Below, one piece after another: positions 6,707 to 15,475 of a stretch of DNA of 64,000 bases. Position 1 is the stretch's first letter, and each line of letters opens with the position of its first letter. Source of the stretch: Pseudorhodoferax aquiterrae (GTDB lineage: Bacteria; Pseudomonadota; Gammaproteobacteria; Burkholderiales; Burkholderiaceae_C); assembly GCF_014652235.1 (NCBI RefSeq), contig NZ_BMYK01000002.1:370701-434700 (forward strand), read 5' to 3'. The translations under genes and the position numbers were made by a program. Under the pieces are notes generated by a model that made no database searches, was not told the origin of the DNA, and worked only from the letters and a program-made list of their open reading frames with translations.

Positions 6707-8997
6707 CGATTGTTCTCCAGGGTTGGGAAGGGTGCGGCCTCGACGGGCTCGGGTTGCGGGGATTCGGGGATGGCGGGCAGCGGCGGCTCGGCGGGGCCCT
6801 GCGGATCAACCACAGGCACGTCGCCTTCGTGCATGTCGACGAAGCCGGAGGACTTGGCGATCTCGTCGGCAGCCGGCGCGACGCCGGGGTTCATGGCCAC
6901 GATTTGGGCGGCCTGCATGGCCTGCAGCAGCGTCTCGCAGCGCTTGAGCACCGCGCCGACATCCATCTCTGCCATCTTGGCCTTGGTCATCGCGATGTCG
7001 GCCTGCAGCTTCTCCAGGTTCGCCTTGGCGGTCCCGGTCACGATCTGCTCCTGCTCCAGCTGCTTGGCAGCGGCGGCTTGCTCGGCCTGCTGCTCCTCTG
7101 GCGTCGGCGGCTTGCTGGGATCGCGCTGGCCGTTGAGCTTGCGGATGCGGGCGACCCACTCCTCCTTGTCCTTGAGCTCGGCCGTCTCGACGACCAGGTC
7201 CAGGACCGACACGACCACCTGCGGCGCGAAGGTCGCAATCTTGCCCAGCAACTCGAACATGTTGTCGAGCGCAGCCTGGGCCAGGCTCGCCCGGTAGTCC
7301 TGCGTGTCGACGATGAAGTCGGCCTCGCGCGCGGTGATGTCGTTGATGATGGCGCCGGTTGCCGGGTCGAGCTTGTTGATCTCCAGCCACTCGATGGGCT
7401 TGCGTTCACCAGCGATGCGGATGGCCTTCTGCTCGGTCCAGAATTGCTCGATGTGCGACAAGCGCAGGCGGCCGGCCTGGCGGATGGCGAGCAGCAGGTT
7501 GTCGAACAGTTCCGAGGTGGTGAGGCTGCCCTGGTCCTGCTTGAGGCCGATGGCCTTGCCGCTCTGGGCCGAGGTGTCTCGGCCCAGGTTCTCGTTCGTG
7601 ACGCCGCCGGCGTTGCGAAGCAGCTGGCTGTCTTGCGCGGCAAGCTCGGCGTTGGCCTGGAAGTCGGCCATGTTCTTCTCGAAGGTCAGCGCCTTGTTGG
7701 CCTTCTTGATGATGATCCCATCGGGGCGGGCAGCCTCCTGGCGCGTCTCCTCGGGATCGTCGACCGCGCCCTCGTCCATCACGATGCGGTTCACGCTCAG
7801 CGCGTACAGCGCCTTGCTGCGGCGCTTGTTGAGGTCGTCCTGGATGTCCCGCATACCGCGCATCGCGCCGTAGGCCAGGCCGTCGCGGGCCCGGCGGTAG
7901 CCGAAGATCGGCACCAGCAGGAACCGGCCATGTCGCATCGGGCTGGCCATGTCCAGGCACGGCGCCTCCCGCGTGGCGATCATGAGGCGCATGCGAAACT
8001 TGACGGCCTCGTAGGTGCGCAGGCCTGCCCCCGCGAGCTGGGCCTGCATCGGGTCGGCCGGGTTCACCACACGGCCGGCCAGTGGGCCCTCGGCGTAGAC
8101 TGGCACGCGCTCGGGCACCTTGTACCAGCACTCGTTCAGCTCGACGCTGCGGCGCGTGCTGTTGTCCCGGTAGCCCTCGCGGCTCATGTACGCCGCCCGC
8201 GCGCCGAAGACGCTGTGCGCGCTGGTCCATTCCGTCTCGCTGGCCCCAGTCAGCTTCTCGCCGAGATACCAGATGTCGTCGCCGAGATCCTGGTCCTCGT
8301 GCCGGCCCGCCATGTTGCGCAGGTGCGCAGCGCTGTCGGGCAGCAGCATCGTCGCGTAGTCCAGGTCGATCACCCGGCGACGGAACAGGTAGCGCGCATC
8401 GACGTTGTAGTCGATGTTCCGGCTGTGGCTGTCGCGGTAGACGTTGCGCCAGTCCTCCATGCCCGAGTAGATGATCTCCTGCTCGGGGTCGCGGTTGACG
8501 CCCTCCTCCAGCCAGGACAGGCCGGCCGTGGCCGCCTGCTTGAAGGCCTTGGAGCGGTGCCACTGCGTGAGGTTGACATCGTCGGTGTACTTCACCAGCT
8601 TGGTCTTGAGCTCGGCGCCCTGCTCGTCGTCGGGCTCACGCGGCAGGATCTTGTAGTCCTTGCGCATGCGCTTCTCGGTGCCGGCGATCCAGTCGATGGT
8701 CTGCCTGGACTCGTTGAAGACCAGCGGCGCCTGCCCGCGCTCCATCAAGATGCGTGCGTCCTCGGGACGCCACTGCAGGTGGTCGTAGTAGTCCTCGTCG
8801 ATCTGCATCTGCAGCCGCTCTTCGGCCTGGCGCTCTGCCTCGTACTCCAGCAGGCTCATCAGCGTGGAGTGGCGGTGGCGGACCAGTTCCCCTTCGCTGG
8901 CCTCCCCGGCCTTCTCGGGCGCGTTGAGCGCTTCCGGGGATGGCCGGTTCGGGTCGTTGGGATGGTCGGCCAGCAGCCGGTCGCGGACTTCGAACAT
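6703..8997 (-). CDS. portal protein, P22 type
   Basis: The 764-residue product is close to the 725 residues of phage P22 gp1 and carries family-like segments: VFNESRQTIDWIAGTEKRMR near residue 90, KLVKYTDDVNLTQWHRSKAF, and a long central region with MRDIQDDLNKRRSKALYALS. The C-terminal 150 residues are helical and Glu/Gln/Ala-rich, fitting a barrel or crown. The dodecameric portal is the DNA entry vertex and terminase dock. The gene starts one base inside the stop of its upstream neighbour (TGATG) and is in one transcript with the terminases. Confidence 0.92.
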   Translation of the reverse strand: MFEVRDRLLADHPNDPNRPSPEALNAPEKAGEASEGELVRHRHSTLMSLLEYEAERQAEERLQMQIDEDYYDHLQWRPEDARILMERGQAPLVFNESRQTIDWIAGTEKRMRKDYKILPREPDDEQGAELKTKLVKYTDDVNLTQWHRSKAFKQAATAGLSWLEEGVNRDPEQEIIYSGMEDWRNVYRDSHSRNIDYNVDARYLFRRRVIDLDYATMLLPDSAAHLRNMAGRHEDQDLGDDIWYLGEKLTGASETEWTSAHSVFGARAAYMSREGYRDNSTRRSVELNECWYKVPERVPVYAEGPLAGRVVNPADPMQAQLAGAGLRTYEAVKFRMRLMIATREAPCLDMASPMRHGRFLLVPIFGYRRARDGLAYGAMRGMRDIQDDLNKRRSKALYALSVNRIVMDEGAVDDPEETRQEAARPDGIIIKKANKALTFEKNMADFQANAELAAQDSQLLRNAGGVTNENLGRDTSAQSGKAIGLKQDQGSLTTSELFDNLLLAIRQAGRLRLSHIEQFWTEQKAIRIAGERKPIEWLEINKLDPATGAIINDITAREADFIVDTQDYRASLAQAALDNMFELLGKIATFAPQVVVSVLDLVVETAELKDKEEWVARIRKLNGQRDPSKPPTPEEQQAEQAAAAKQLEQEQIVTGTAKANLEKLQADIAMTKAKMAEMDVGAVLKRCETLLQAMQAAQIVAMNPGVAPAADEIAKSSGFVDMHEGDVPVVDPQGPAEPPLPAIPESPQPEPVEAAPFPTLENNR

Positions 8998-9479
8998 CAG
9001 ATCACCTCGCTGTGCAGATCGCGCCCGGCCGCGCGCGCCGTGACCTCGACGCCGAGCCGGTGCTTGCGCACTTCAAGCGCGCTGGGCTGCTCGCTGGGCA
9101 TGTCGATGAGGTCGGGAATGCCCTCGCAGATCACGTCCAGCATGCGGCTGATGGCCGAGCGGTCATTCATGTCGAAGCCCAGCGTCTCGGCGGCCAGGGC
9201 CGAGGACTTGAGCAGCTGGGGCGTGGGGTTGCCCTTGTTGTCGACGTAGGCGTATGCGTTGCGCTGCGGGATCGTGTAGGCGCCTGTTTCCATGCGGCGG
9301 AAGGCCGGGAACAGGACCATGCAGGGCTCGGGCTCGCCGTCGGCGGTGTGGTCGCCCGAGGCGCGCAGGTCGAGCCACTGGTAGGAGCAGACGACGTCGC
9401 CAATGACGCGCTGGCGCCAGGCGCGCTCGCCGCCGAGCTCGACCATGGGGGTGCCGCTGGGGCCGAGGATGGATGTCAT
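8997..9479 (-). CDS. conserved phage protein of unknown function
   Basis: The 160-residue product (MTSILGPSGTPMVELGGERA) starts with a four-base overlap with the upstream gene and ends one base into the portal gene. It contains CMVLFPAFRRMETGAYTIPQ and a C-terminal DLIDMPSEQPSALEVRKHRL but no motif I can name. Being between terminase and portal it may assist packaging or early head assembly; this is positional inference only. Confidence 0.75.
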   Translation of the reverse strand: MTSILGPSGTPMVELGGERAWRQRVIGDVVCSYQWLDLRASGDHTADGEPEPCMVLFPAFRRMETGAYTIPQRNAYAYVDNKGNPTPQLLKSSALAAETLGFDMNDRSAISRMLDVICEGIPDLIDMPSEQPSALEVRKHRLGVEVTARAAGRDLHSEVI

Positions 9480-9715
9480 TGGTCGTGCCTGGAGGGTTCG
9501 GAGACCATGTGAAAGACGTCGACCGTCACCACGCGAGCGGCGAAGTCGTGGCTGTGCGTGATCGCCCGACCGTTGGGAATGCTCCCGCTCTTGAAGTCCA
9601 GCCGGTTGACCAACTCGGCCAACGCATCGTTGACGTCGGGGGCGACGACGGACTGGTCAGAGACGCCGTGCACATCGACCTCGATGCGAAGCTTGAAGAC
9701 GCGGCCGCCTTTCAC
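9476..9715 (-). CDS. small phage protein, GTG start
   Basis: A 79-residue protein. I chose the GTG at 9713-9715 because it forms a GTGA overlap with the stop of the preceding gene, the same coupling used by its neighbours; the longer reading frame upstream is a mirror of that neighbour. The product is beta-rich (VFKLRIEVDVHGVSDQSVVA) and ends with FHMVSEPSRHDQ. Function unknown. Confidence 0.7.
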   Translation of the reverse strand: MKGGRVFKLRIEVDVHGVSDQSVVAPDVNDALAELVNRLDFKSGSIPNGRAITHSHDFAARVVTVDVFHMVSEPSRHDQ

Positions 9716-10365
9716 GACTTGGCCCCCTCGTGCAGGCGCTGGCGCAGGAGGTAGCCTTCGAGGGGCCAGATCTTCGCGACGGCGTTCTCGCGGGCGATGC
9801 GCCGGCCGATCTCGGCGTTGAAGTTCTCGGGAGATGCGCAGGCGGACTCGCCGGTGACGGTGAAGCCGTTGCGCAGGACCAGGACGCAGAAGGTCAGGAG
9901 GCCGAGCGGGCCGTCTTTGTCGGGCTGGCCCTCCGCAGGCTTCGGGTTGGCCGGGTCGCTGTCGCCCCAGTAGGCCAGTTGAGCGCCTTCCCATGCGGTG
10001 AAGTAGTGCTCGCTGGCGATGACGCTGGCCAGCCGCTCCTCGTTCACGCGCGGCGCGACTGCGGCGCCGGCCGCGACGATATCGGCCTCGGCGACGGGCC
10101 GTCCCAGGTTCTCCAACGGGACGCCTGCGGCCTGGCGGATGGCCTCGGCGTCCAGGTCGCGCACCTCGATTTCCCCCTCGTAGGTCGCGACCTTTGCGTC
10201 CTGCGTGTCCCCGGCCACATGACCGCGAAAGGGCTTGCTGCCGGGCGTCTCGAATGCCTCGAATGCGCTACCACGCAGGGAGCGAAGCGCCCAGTCAATG
10301 GCGGCCTCACGCGCCTTCGGCTCCGTCGCATCGACGGTGAACTTGATGGTGATCTCGGATTTCAC
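9712..10365 (-). CDS. N4 gp49 / Sf6 gene 66 family protein, GTG start
   Basis: The 217-residue protein starts at GTG 10363-10365, overlapping the terminase stop as GTGA; in-frame sequence further upstream lies inside the terminase gene. The first 70 residues are beta-rich (VKSEITIKFTVDATEPKARE). The second half carries the pattern I know for the phage N4 gp49 / Sf6 gp66 family: IASEHYFTA, NGFTVTGESACASPENFN, and IGRRIARENAVAKIWPLEGY, ending in LRQRL. The biochemical role of that family is not established. The N-terminal extension may be a separate small domain fused to it. Confidence 0.82.
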   Translation of the reverse strand: MKSEITIKFTVDATEPKAREAAIDWALRSLRGSAFEAFETPGSKPFRGHVAGDTQDAKVATYEGEIEVRDLDAEAIRQAAGVPLENLGRPVAEADIVAAGAAVAPRVNEERLASVIASEHYFTAWEGAQLAYWGDSDPANPKPAEGQPDKDGPLGLLTFCVLVLRNGFTVTGESACASPENFNAEIGRRIARENAVAKIWPLEGYLLRQRLHEGAKS

Positions 10366-11921
10366 GCGGTCCTCCACGAGGTTGTGCGCGACGTGCGCGC
10401 GGTTTGGGATTTCGGGGCGACGTAGCCCTGGCCGTACTGCCGGAAGGCGTCGGCGGCTTCGCTGTGCTCGTTGTGGAGCGGCTGCTGGCTCCAGCAGCCT
10501 TGGCTCTCGTTCCACTTCTTGCGGTACGCGGCGAGGTGGGCCAAGCCGGCCTTGCAGTTCTCTTCGTCGAACCAGGAGCTGCTGAATGCGGCTCGGGTCT
10601 TCTGGATGCCGTGGTTGATGTCGTCCACGACGGGCACGATCTCCCAGCGGCCGCCCAGCTTGAGCGCTTCGAGCTCCTCAATGGGGGCGGCGACCTTCTG
10701 GCCCTGCTGGCGCTGGTGCGCAGCGTCGTGCGGCAGGTAGTGCGTGCCCCAGACATAGCCGCGCTTCTGGAGTTCCGCGACGTAGTGGCTGTAGGACTCA
10801 CCCCAGCCTTCGATGAACCCGATGAAGCGGTTTTCCAGGCCAACGCGCTGGTGCAGCCAGATCGCGGTGCCGTCGCTGCTGCCGATGTCCCAGAAGGTGT
10901 TCACCGGCACGCCTTCCTGGTACGGCACGCGCGTGATCCGGCGCTGCTTGCGCGCGGCAGTGAATTGCTTGGCGTAGTAGGTGCCCTGCGTGGAGACCTG
11001 GAACGCCTCGTCGGGCGTGCTCGGGTACTCCTGCCACATGCTCTCCTCCTCGCCGGAGAAGTCGGCATCGCGGGTGGCGACGTACCAATTGCGCTGGGCC
11101 TGGTCCAGGGTGATCTTCATCACGGCCTCGACCTCGGCGAAGTACTCGCGGTCGGCTTCGGTGATGAGGACGTTGGCGCCCTCCATGCGGTAGCCGGGCT
11201 CCTGCCACCACGGGAAGAAGTGGAACCGGTAGTCGCGCGGCGTCAGCTCCTTGCCCGACTCGTGCAACGCCTGGGCACGCTGGGAAAGCTTGAAGAAGTC
11301 GCCCTCGCGTCCCTCGGCCGTGGATTCGATGATGGCGATCCCGTCCAGCGGCACAGCCGGCAGCGACCCGGTGATGACTTCTTTGGCCTTGTCCGGGAAC
11401 TTGGCGCAGATCTTCCCGAACTCTGAGACGTGCAGGCGGTGGATCGTGCCCGACCGCATGCTCGTGGCGACGCGGATGCTGGAGTTGTTCGAGAACAGCA
11501 ACTCTGCCGCGCTATCCCTTGCCAGTGGGCGCGCGTCGCGGATCTCGGGCGGCAGGTTCTGGTACGCCAGCTTCACCTTGTCGCGGAAGATGGCCTCGGC
11601 GGCCTCGCGGTCCTGGGCGATGATCCCGCAGCGCTGGTCCGCGTTGAACAGCGCGTGATCCAGGAACAGGATGGCCACCAGCGTGGTGAACCCGAGCTGG
11701 CGGGCCTTCAGGATGATGTTGCGGTGCCAGAGGCGCGACAGCAGCCGGCGCTGAGCGCGGTTCGGGCGGAACGGCACCGTCGTGCCATCGCCCACGTCCG
11801 ACTTCAGCATGATCTTGTAGAGGTAGCCGGAGCACAGGCGCCACATCGGATCGGCCAGGCACATGGCCAACTCGTCCGGGTTTGTCGGCACCATGTCGTA
11901 GTGCACCGACACGCTACTCAT
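10362..11921 (-). CDS. terL: terminase large subunit
   Basis: The packaging motor and nuclease, 519 residues. The ATPase has a Walker A-like LKARQLGFTT at 71-80, the Walker B region LHVSEFG with the acidic residue at 167, and the coupling motif ESTAEG at 199-204. The RNase-H-like nuclease domain begins near 335 with acidic residues D345 and D350 (FWDIGSSDG). It drives DNA through the portal and cuts it. The start overlaps the small-subunit stop by eight bases (ATGAGTAG) and its own stop overlaps the next gene, so all are one coupled transcript. Confidence 0.95.
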   Translation of the reverse strand: MSSVSVHYDMVPTNPDELAMCLADPMWRLCSGYLYKIMLKSDVGDGTTVPFRPNRAQRRLLSRLWHRNIILKARQLGFTTLVAILFLDHALFNADQRCGIIAQDREAAEAIFRDKVKLAYQNLPPEIRDARPLARDSAAELLFSNNSSIRVATSMRSGTIHRLHVSEFGKICAKFPDKAKEVITGSLPAVPLDGIAIIESTAEGREGDFFKLSQRAQALHESGKELTPRDYRFHFFPWWQEPGYRMEGANVLITEADREYFAEVEAVMKITLDQAQRNWYVATRDADFSGEEESMWQEYPSTPDEAFQVSTQGTYYAKQFTAARKQRRITRVPYQEGVPVNTFWDIGSSDGTAIWLHQRVGLENRFIGFIEGWGESYSHYVAELQKRGYVWGTHYLPHDAAHQRQQGQKVAAPIEELEALKLGGRWEIVPVVDDINHGIQKTRAAFSSSWFDEENCKAGLAHLAAYRKKWNESQGCWSQQPLHNEHSEAADAFRQYGQGYVAPKSQTARTSRTTSWRTA

Positions 11922-12639
11922 GCCCAGGCTCCTTCACGACGGGAACACTGGAGCGGCCCATGCCGGCCAGCAGCTGCGCGATGGGATCGACCTTTTGGGC
12001 GTTGTCCCGCTCGAACAGGCCCAGGTGCTTCATCAGCCGGTCCAGGTTCGCGCCCTTGTCGGCCAGCTTGTACTTCTTGACGACCGCGCGCTCGGCGCCC
12101 TCGCCTGTGCCAAGCCGGACCTCCTGCACGTCGAGGCCAGCGAGCGCTGCAGCGGTGTCGTCGTCGAGCTGATGGATCGGGAGCGGCACGCCGTCCGCGT
12201 CGAACAGCTTGCGCGGATCGAACAGCGCGAGCCTGGCCACCTCCTTGAGCACGCGATGCGCATCGACGCCGACGCGCTCGGCCCGCTCATGTTTCCTCTG
12301 CGCGATGAGGGCGGCAACCTTGGGATTTCCTGTGAGCCTGCAGCCCTCGGCACTGGCCGTGGAGAGCGACACGCCCGGATTCGCGCGCAAGTAGGCCTGC
12401 GTCGCGTTCAGATCGATCAGGTACTCATCGACGAATCGCTGCGCGCTTGGGGAGAGGTCTTGCTCGGGCTCGACCGGTGCTGCGCGCCACCCCCCGCGCT
12501 TTGCGGGCTCTGGCTTGGGCTGCGGGGTCTTCTTGGGCGCTACCGCCTTCTTCGCGGCGGGCTTCTTCGGAGTCGGCTTGGCGCTGGGCTTCGTGGCCTT
12601 GGTGGCGTTTTCAGCGGGCGACGGGCTCTTGCGCGGCAA
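11914..12639 (-). CDS. terS: terminase small subunit, probable TTG start
   Basis: The 241-residue protein recognises phage DNA for packaging. After a basic, Lys/Pro/Ala-rich tail (residues 1-50) it has the Terminase_2-type core: LSPSAQRFVDEYLIDLNATQ, AYLRANPGV, then a helix-turn-helix-like stretch and a C-terminal helical region ending near the large-subunit start. The frame has a stop only seven codons upstream, and TTG at 12637-12639 is the only start before the conserved domain; no clear ribosome site precedes it, which is odd. The basic tail may add DNA binding. Confidence 0.88.
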   Translation of the reverse strand: MPRKSPSPAENATKATKPSAKPTPKKPAAKKAVAPKKTPQPKPEPAKRGGWRAAPVEPEQDLSPSAQRFVDEYLIDLNATQAYLRANPGVSLSTASAEGCRLTGNPKVAALIAQRKHERAERVGVDAHRVLKEVARLALFDPRKLFDADGVPLPIHQLDDDTAAALAGLDVQEVRLGTGEGAERAVVKKYKLADKGANLDRLMKHLGLFERDNAQKVDPIAQLLAGMGRSSVPVVKEPGHE

Positions 12640-12969
12640 TGAAAGGGCCCGCCAGCGCTAGGCCGGCGGGCAAAGTGCGCGGATGACACGCACGGGAGGA
12701 GACAACTGCGGAACGGCGCGTATGGAAATTTATTTGGGGCGGTTGCGCAAGGGGGGTGCGCGCCTGAAAGAGAAAGGCCCGCCGATCTTGCGAAGGGCGG
12801 GCCGGCGGTGCTGCTGGCTCACATGGGGCAGTGGCTTCTTGGACCTTAGGAGATGGATGCATGCACACGACGGCGCCAACCCGTCGCACCTTCAGCACCG
12901 TCAGCGATTCTGCGGATGCTCGATCGCAATGCAATAGGGGTGCAGATTCCTGGACGCTATGCTTTTCGG
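12640..12969. other. non-coding gap between packaging operon and plus-strand accessory gene
   Basis: About 330 bp without a credible gene. It holds a GC-rich hairpin next to the small terminase start (GCCCGCC at 12647 region paired with GGCGGGC near 12665), a minus-direction terminator (listed separately) and an AT-rich patch around 12722-12737. The late promoter for the packaging genes is probably here, but I could not fix its hexamers. Confidence 0.5.
12766..12803 (-). terminator. minus-strand intrinsic terminator at end of early-right operon
   Basis: GGCCCGCC (12776-12783) pairs with GGCGGGCC (12796-12803) in an 8-bp stem with a 12-base loop; on the minus strand it is followed by TTTCTCTTTC. 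It would stop minus-strand transcription arriving from the NinB side before it enters the terminase genes, so late gene expression would need its own promoter or antitermination. Confidence 0.65.
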
Positions 12970-13743
12970 ATGGACAAGAAACAGGAATCACCTACCCTGC
13001 CCAAGGACGGCCGCTTCGGCGTCGGGATCGCCTTCACGGTTGCCTGGGTCGGGATGATCGTGCTGTACATGGTCTTCAACCTCGACAAGATGGCGGCCCT
13101 TGAGCCTAACGCGTTCGGGGACTTCTTGGCGGGCGCCTTCGGGCCAGTCGCCCTCCTTTGGTTGGTGCTGGGGTACATGCAGCAAGGCGAAGAGCTGCAA
13201 CAGAACACAGAGGCGCTACGCCTCCAGGCCGCCGAACTCAAGGCGTCGGTCGAAGAACAGCGGAACATGGTCAGAACAGCGAACCTGCAGATCGAATCGG
13301 ATGCGCAGGCGCGTCGAGCAGCGCTCGAAGATCTTCGCCGGCTGGCGCGCCCCATCCTCCGCGTAAGAGTCGCCATCGAAAACGTGGCAGAGGATGAGTT
13401 TGACCCCGAGCGCCTCATGTGGCTCATAAATATCAGCAGCCACGGGTCCAGATGCCGCGGCGTATCAGCCCAATTGAAGTTTCAGCGCGAGAACATCCTC
13501 ATTCCAGTGCAGCTCGATCAGCATGCGGAAGATGGATGGAATGGCGTGATAGAGATTGGGGAAAATCCAATCCCGCATTCGATTTATATACAGTGCACGA
13601 CATCCCGGAATGAAATTGAGCACCAGGTCTACAACCTACTGCGCCAGGGCGATCATGGATGGGAGTCTGCGGAAATTCCCGTGCGCGTCATAACCGACGC
13701 CATTACCTATCCTGACAGAGACAGGCCGGCGGCGGCACCCTGA
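12970..13743 (+). CDS. two-TM membrane protein with coiled coil, probable accessory (moron) gene
   Basis: I start at the ATG 12970 (MDKKQESPTLPKDGRFG). The 257-residue protein has two membrane segments (about residues 16-36 and 50-69), then a long Gln/Glu-rich coiled coil (LQQNTEALRLQAAELKASVE onward, to about 125) and a cytoplasmic beta-rich domain of about 120 residues. Similar architecture is common in plasmids and prophages, function unknown. It reads against all surrounding minus-strand genes, overlaps the end of the convergent neighbour by 37 bp, and its second half is clearly less GC-rich than the phage genes. These are marks of a separately acquired gene expressed in the lysogen. Superinfection exclusion is a possible but unproved role. 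Confidence 0.82.
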   Translation: MDKKQESPTLPKDGRFGVGIAFTVAWVGMIVLYMVFNLDKMAALEPNAFGDFLAGAFGPVALLWLVLGYMQQGEELQQNTEALRLQAAELKASVEEQRNMVRTANLQIESDAQARRAALEDLRRLARPILRVRVAIENVAEDEFDPERLMWLINISSHGSRCRGVSAQLKFQRENILIPVQLDQHAEDGWNGVIEIGENPIPHSIYIQCTTSRNEIEHQVYNLLRQGDHGWESAEIPVRVITDAITYPDRDRPAAAP

Positions 13744-13943
13744 GCGCGCATTCCATTTGCCCTCGCTACGCGCCACTGCATGTATTCCGCGGCCAACTCT
13801 GCCTGACTGTGCACCCGTAGGTCTGGCCGGCCGTGCCAGGTCACCACCAGGGCGTGATAGCGCTTCGGGATGACGTGCTTGCGGCCGGATGGGTCGGTGA
13901 AGATGCAGACGCCTTTCCAGGCGAGGTCGCCGAGGGTGCGCAT
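13707..13943 (-). CDS. small phage protein, 78 aa
   Basis: Starts at ATG 13941-13943, sharing one base with the stop of the upstream gene (TGATG). The product reads MRTLGDLAWKGVCIFTDPSG then a strand-rich middle and an Ala-rich end. It is the last gene of the early-right operon before the terminator at 12766-12803. Its 3' end overlaps the convergent plus-strand gene by 37 bp. Function unknown. Confidence 0.65.
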   Translation of the reverse strand: MRTLGDLAWKGVCIFTDPSGRKHVIPKRYHALVVTWHGRPDLRVHSQAELAAEYMQWRVARANGMRAQGAAAGLSLSG

Positions 13944-14221
13944 CAGGACGCCCCGCTGACAGGGTAGGAACGGGTCCGCTGCAGCGCCGTCCACCGCATC
14001 CCCTCCTGCACCACCTCGACAGGCCATACATCCAGAATCGGTTCACCGTCCAAGTACCACGTCGTGACCGCGGAACATAGACGGGTCAGCCGCCCCTCCA
14101 GGTCCTCTATACGCGCAACCGGGCCGATCCTCTCCTCGATGGCCGCGAGGATCTTGGCGTCACTCTGCCGTGCCAGGTCCGCGCCGGCCCTCTGGATGAA
14201 GTCTGCTCTCGAATCTGTCAC
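13943..14221 (-). CDS. small phage protein, GTG start, 92 aa
   Basis: GTG at 14219-14221 forms a GTGA overlap with the stop of the upstream nuclease-like gene; the longer frame upstream is only a mirror of that gene. The product (VTDSRADFIQRAGADLARQS) is helical with a short heptad-like section IEERIGPVARIEDLEGRLTR and a Trp-rich end. Role unknown. Confidence 0.65.
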   Translation of the reverse strand: MTDSRADFIQRAGADLARQSDAKILAAIEERIGPVARIEDLEGRLTRLCSAVTTWYLDGEPILDVWPVEVVQEGMRWTALQRTRSYPVSGAS

Positions 14222-14694
14222 GGAATCTCCGGCACAGGAAGGTCTTTCGGCCACAGGCCGAGGGTCAGGATCTGGCGCTGCGTGTCGCGCGCCCAGGCGG
14301 TCTCGAGGGTGCGGCGCACTTCCTTGGGGTACAGCGCCCCCTGGTCCAGCATGGAGTGGCATCCGCGCTTGTCCGGGCGGTCTGAGCAGAGCGGGAACAG
14401 CTCCAGGTCTGATGCCTTGAGGGCCATGCCCTTGCCCTGCGAGCCATGCGCGGCCTGGCTGTAGCCGGCGATCCCGCAGCAACGGCAGGGCAGCAGCGCC
14501 ACGACACGCCGGTAGGCTTCGCTGCGCACGATCTCGGCCTTCGGCGCCGGCGCGAGGTCGGCCGGGCCCATGCTGGCCGCCCTGCCCTGCGTGGCCAGGA
14601 GCGCGCCGCGGCGGGCTGCCTTCTCGGCGATGCGCCGCTCGGCCACTTGGCGGGCGCGGTCGGCCTGGCGCTTGGGGTTGAACGAGCGGAGCAT
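14218..14694 (-). CDS. HNH-like nuclease of YbcO/DUF968 type
   Basis: The 158-residue protein has a basic N-terminal helix (residues 1-45) followed by a zinc/HNH-like core: LPCRCCG, SQAAHGSQGKGMALKASD, and PLCSDRPDKRGCHSMLDQGA. The cysteine pairs and the H-x-S-x-x-G-K-G-M element resemble YbcO-like nucleases carried next to NinB in lambdoid phages. It sits directly after NinB, sharing one base with its stop. It probably takes part in phage recombination or replication-intermediate processing. The exact family (YbcO or DUF968) is not certain. Confidence 0.78.
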   Translation of the reverse strand: MLRSFNPKRQADRARQVAERRIAEKAARRGALLATQGRAASMGPADLAPAPKAEIVRSEAYRRVVALLPCRCCGIAGYSQAAHGSQGKGMALKASDLELFPLCSDRPDKRGCHSMLDQGALYPKEVRRTLETAWARDTQRQILTLGLWPKDLPVPEIP

Positions 14695-15161
14695 CAGCGC
14701 GCCTCCATCCCCTGCCAGGACTTCGGCGCCTTAAAGCGCACGCCGTGGTCGATGCCGAAGGCGTTGAGCCACTCGATGAAGCCGGAGGCCAGGCGTACGC
14801 TCAGGTTGCGGGTCTGGTTGCCGAGCAGCACCGTTTCGCCGCGCAGCCCGCGCCCGATGCGCAGGTCGCCCAGCTTGCGCCACTCGTCCGCGAAGTCGGG
14901 ATCGTTGAGGGTGTCGATCCGGAAAGCGCTCAGCAGAATGCGCTTGGCGTCGTCCTCGTCGGCCAGCTCGCCACCGATGTGCTTCGAGATGTCGGCGATG
15001 AGCGCGTGGAAGTGAGCGTTCTGGCCGTCGCGCCGCGTCTCGTCCTTGACCGTGAGCAGCTTGCGACGGCCGGCGGCGATGTCTTCCTTGATCTCGCGCC
15101 AGAGCGCGGCCAGCGCCTTGTGCGCTTGCACAGGCTCGGCCAGGGTGATAGTTTGCTTCAT
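14694..15161 (-). CDS. ninB: recombination protein NinB
   Basis: The start is the ATG at 15159-15161 (MKQTITLAEPVQAHKALAAL), which overlaps the upstream stop as ATGA. The 155-residue product shows the NinB pattern: LWREIKEDIAAGRRKLLTVK, ARRDGQNAHFHALIADISKH-like middle, an ILLSAFRIDTL segment and the end TRNLSVRLASGFIEWLNAFG. NinB (Orf) in lambda binds single-stranded DNA and SSB and can substitute for RecFOR functions. Here it works in the same phage as an ERF protein, YqaJ exonuclease and SSB, giving a full recombination set. Confidence 0.92.
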   Translation of the reverse strand: MKQTITLAEPVQAHKALAALWREIKEDIAAGRRKLLTVKDETRRDGQNAHFHALIADISKHIGGELADEDDAKRILLSAFRIDTLNDPDFADEWRKLGDLRIGRGLRGETVLLGNQTRNLSVRLASGFIEWLNAFGIDHGVRFKAPKSWQGMEAR

Positions 15162-15475
15162 GCTGCCTCCGGCAGTGCGCGCAGCGCCGCCGCCTCGTGC
15201 ACAGGCATCTCCAGCCCGTAGGCCAGCCCGACCTCGATCGATGCGCCGCGGGAGCGCTGCCAGCCAGGGAGGGTGGCGACGCCATCGCAGGTCACCAGCT
15301 GGGCGATGTCGGCGCGCATGGCCGCGTGCCAGCAGCCAGCCGGCTCGGCCTTGATCTCGGCCGGGTTGACCACGTCGAAACCCAGCGCGCGCAGGCGGGC
15401 CGCCTCGGCATGGAAGGCCGGAAAATTCATCTCGGGATGGCCGGACATCGGCCCGGCGATGTAGACCCGCTTCAT
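15158..15475 (-). CDS. DUF4406 protein, deoxyribosyltransferase-like
   Basis: Starts at ATG 15473-15475 overlapping the upstream stop. The 105-residue product MKRVYIAGPMSGHPEMNFPA matches the N-terminus of DUF4406 proteins, which have the nucleoside 2-deoxyribosyltransferase fold; further family-like pieces are LGFDVVNPAEI, CDGVATLPGWQRSRGASIEV and an acidic helix start. It may modify or salvage nucleotides during phage growth. Activity is inferred from fold only. Confidence 0.87.
   Translation of the reverse strand: MKRVYIAGPMSGHPEMNFPAFHAEAARLRALGFDVVNPAEIKAEPAGCWHAAMRADIAQLVTCDGVATLPGWQRSRGASIEVGLAYGLEMPVHEAAALRALPEAA

Noticed and set aside
6442..9249. 935-codon plus-strand frame opposite portal and scaffold genes
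   Set aside because: It is the mirror of high-GC minus-strand genes; the product is low-complexity Leu/Val/Gly/Arg-rich and spans several real genes.
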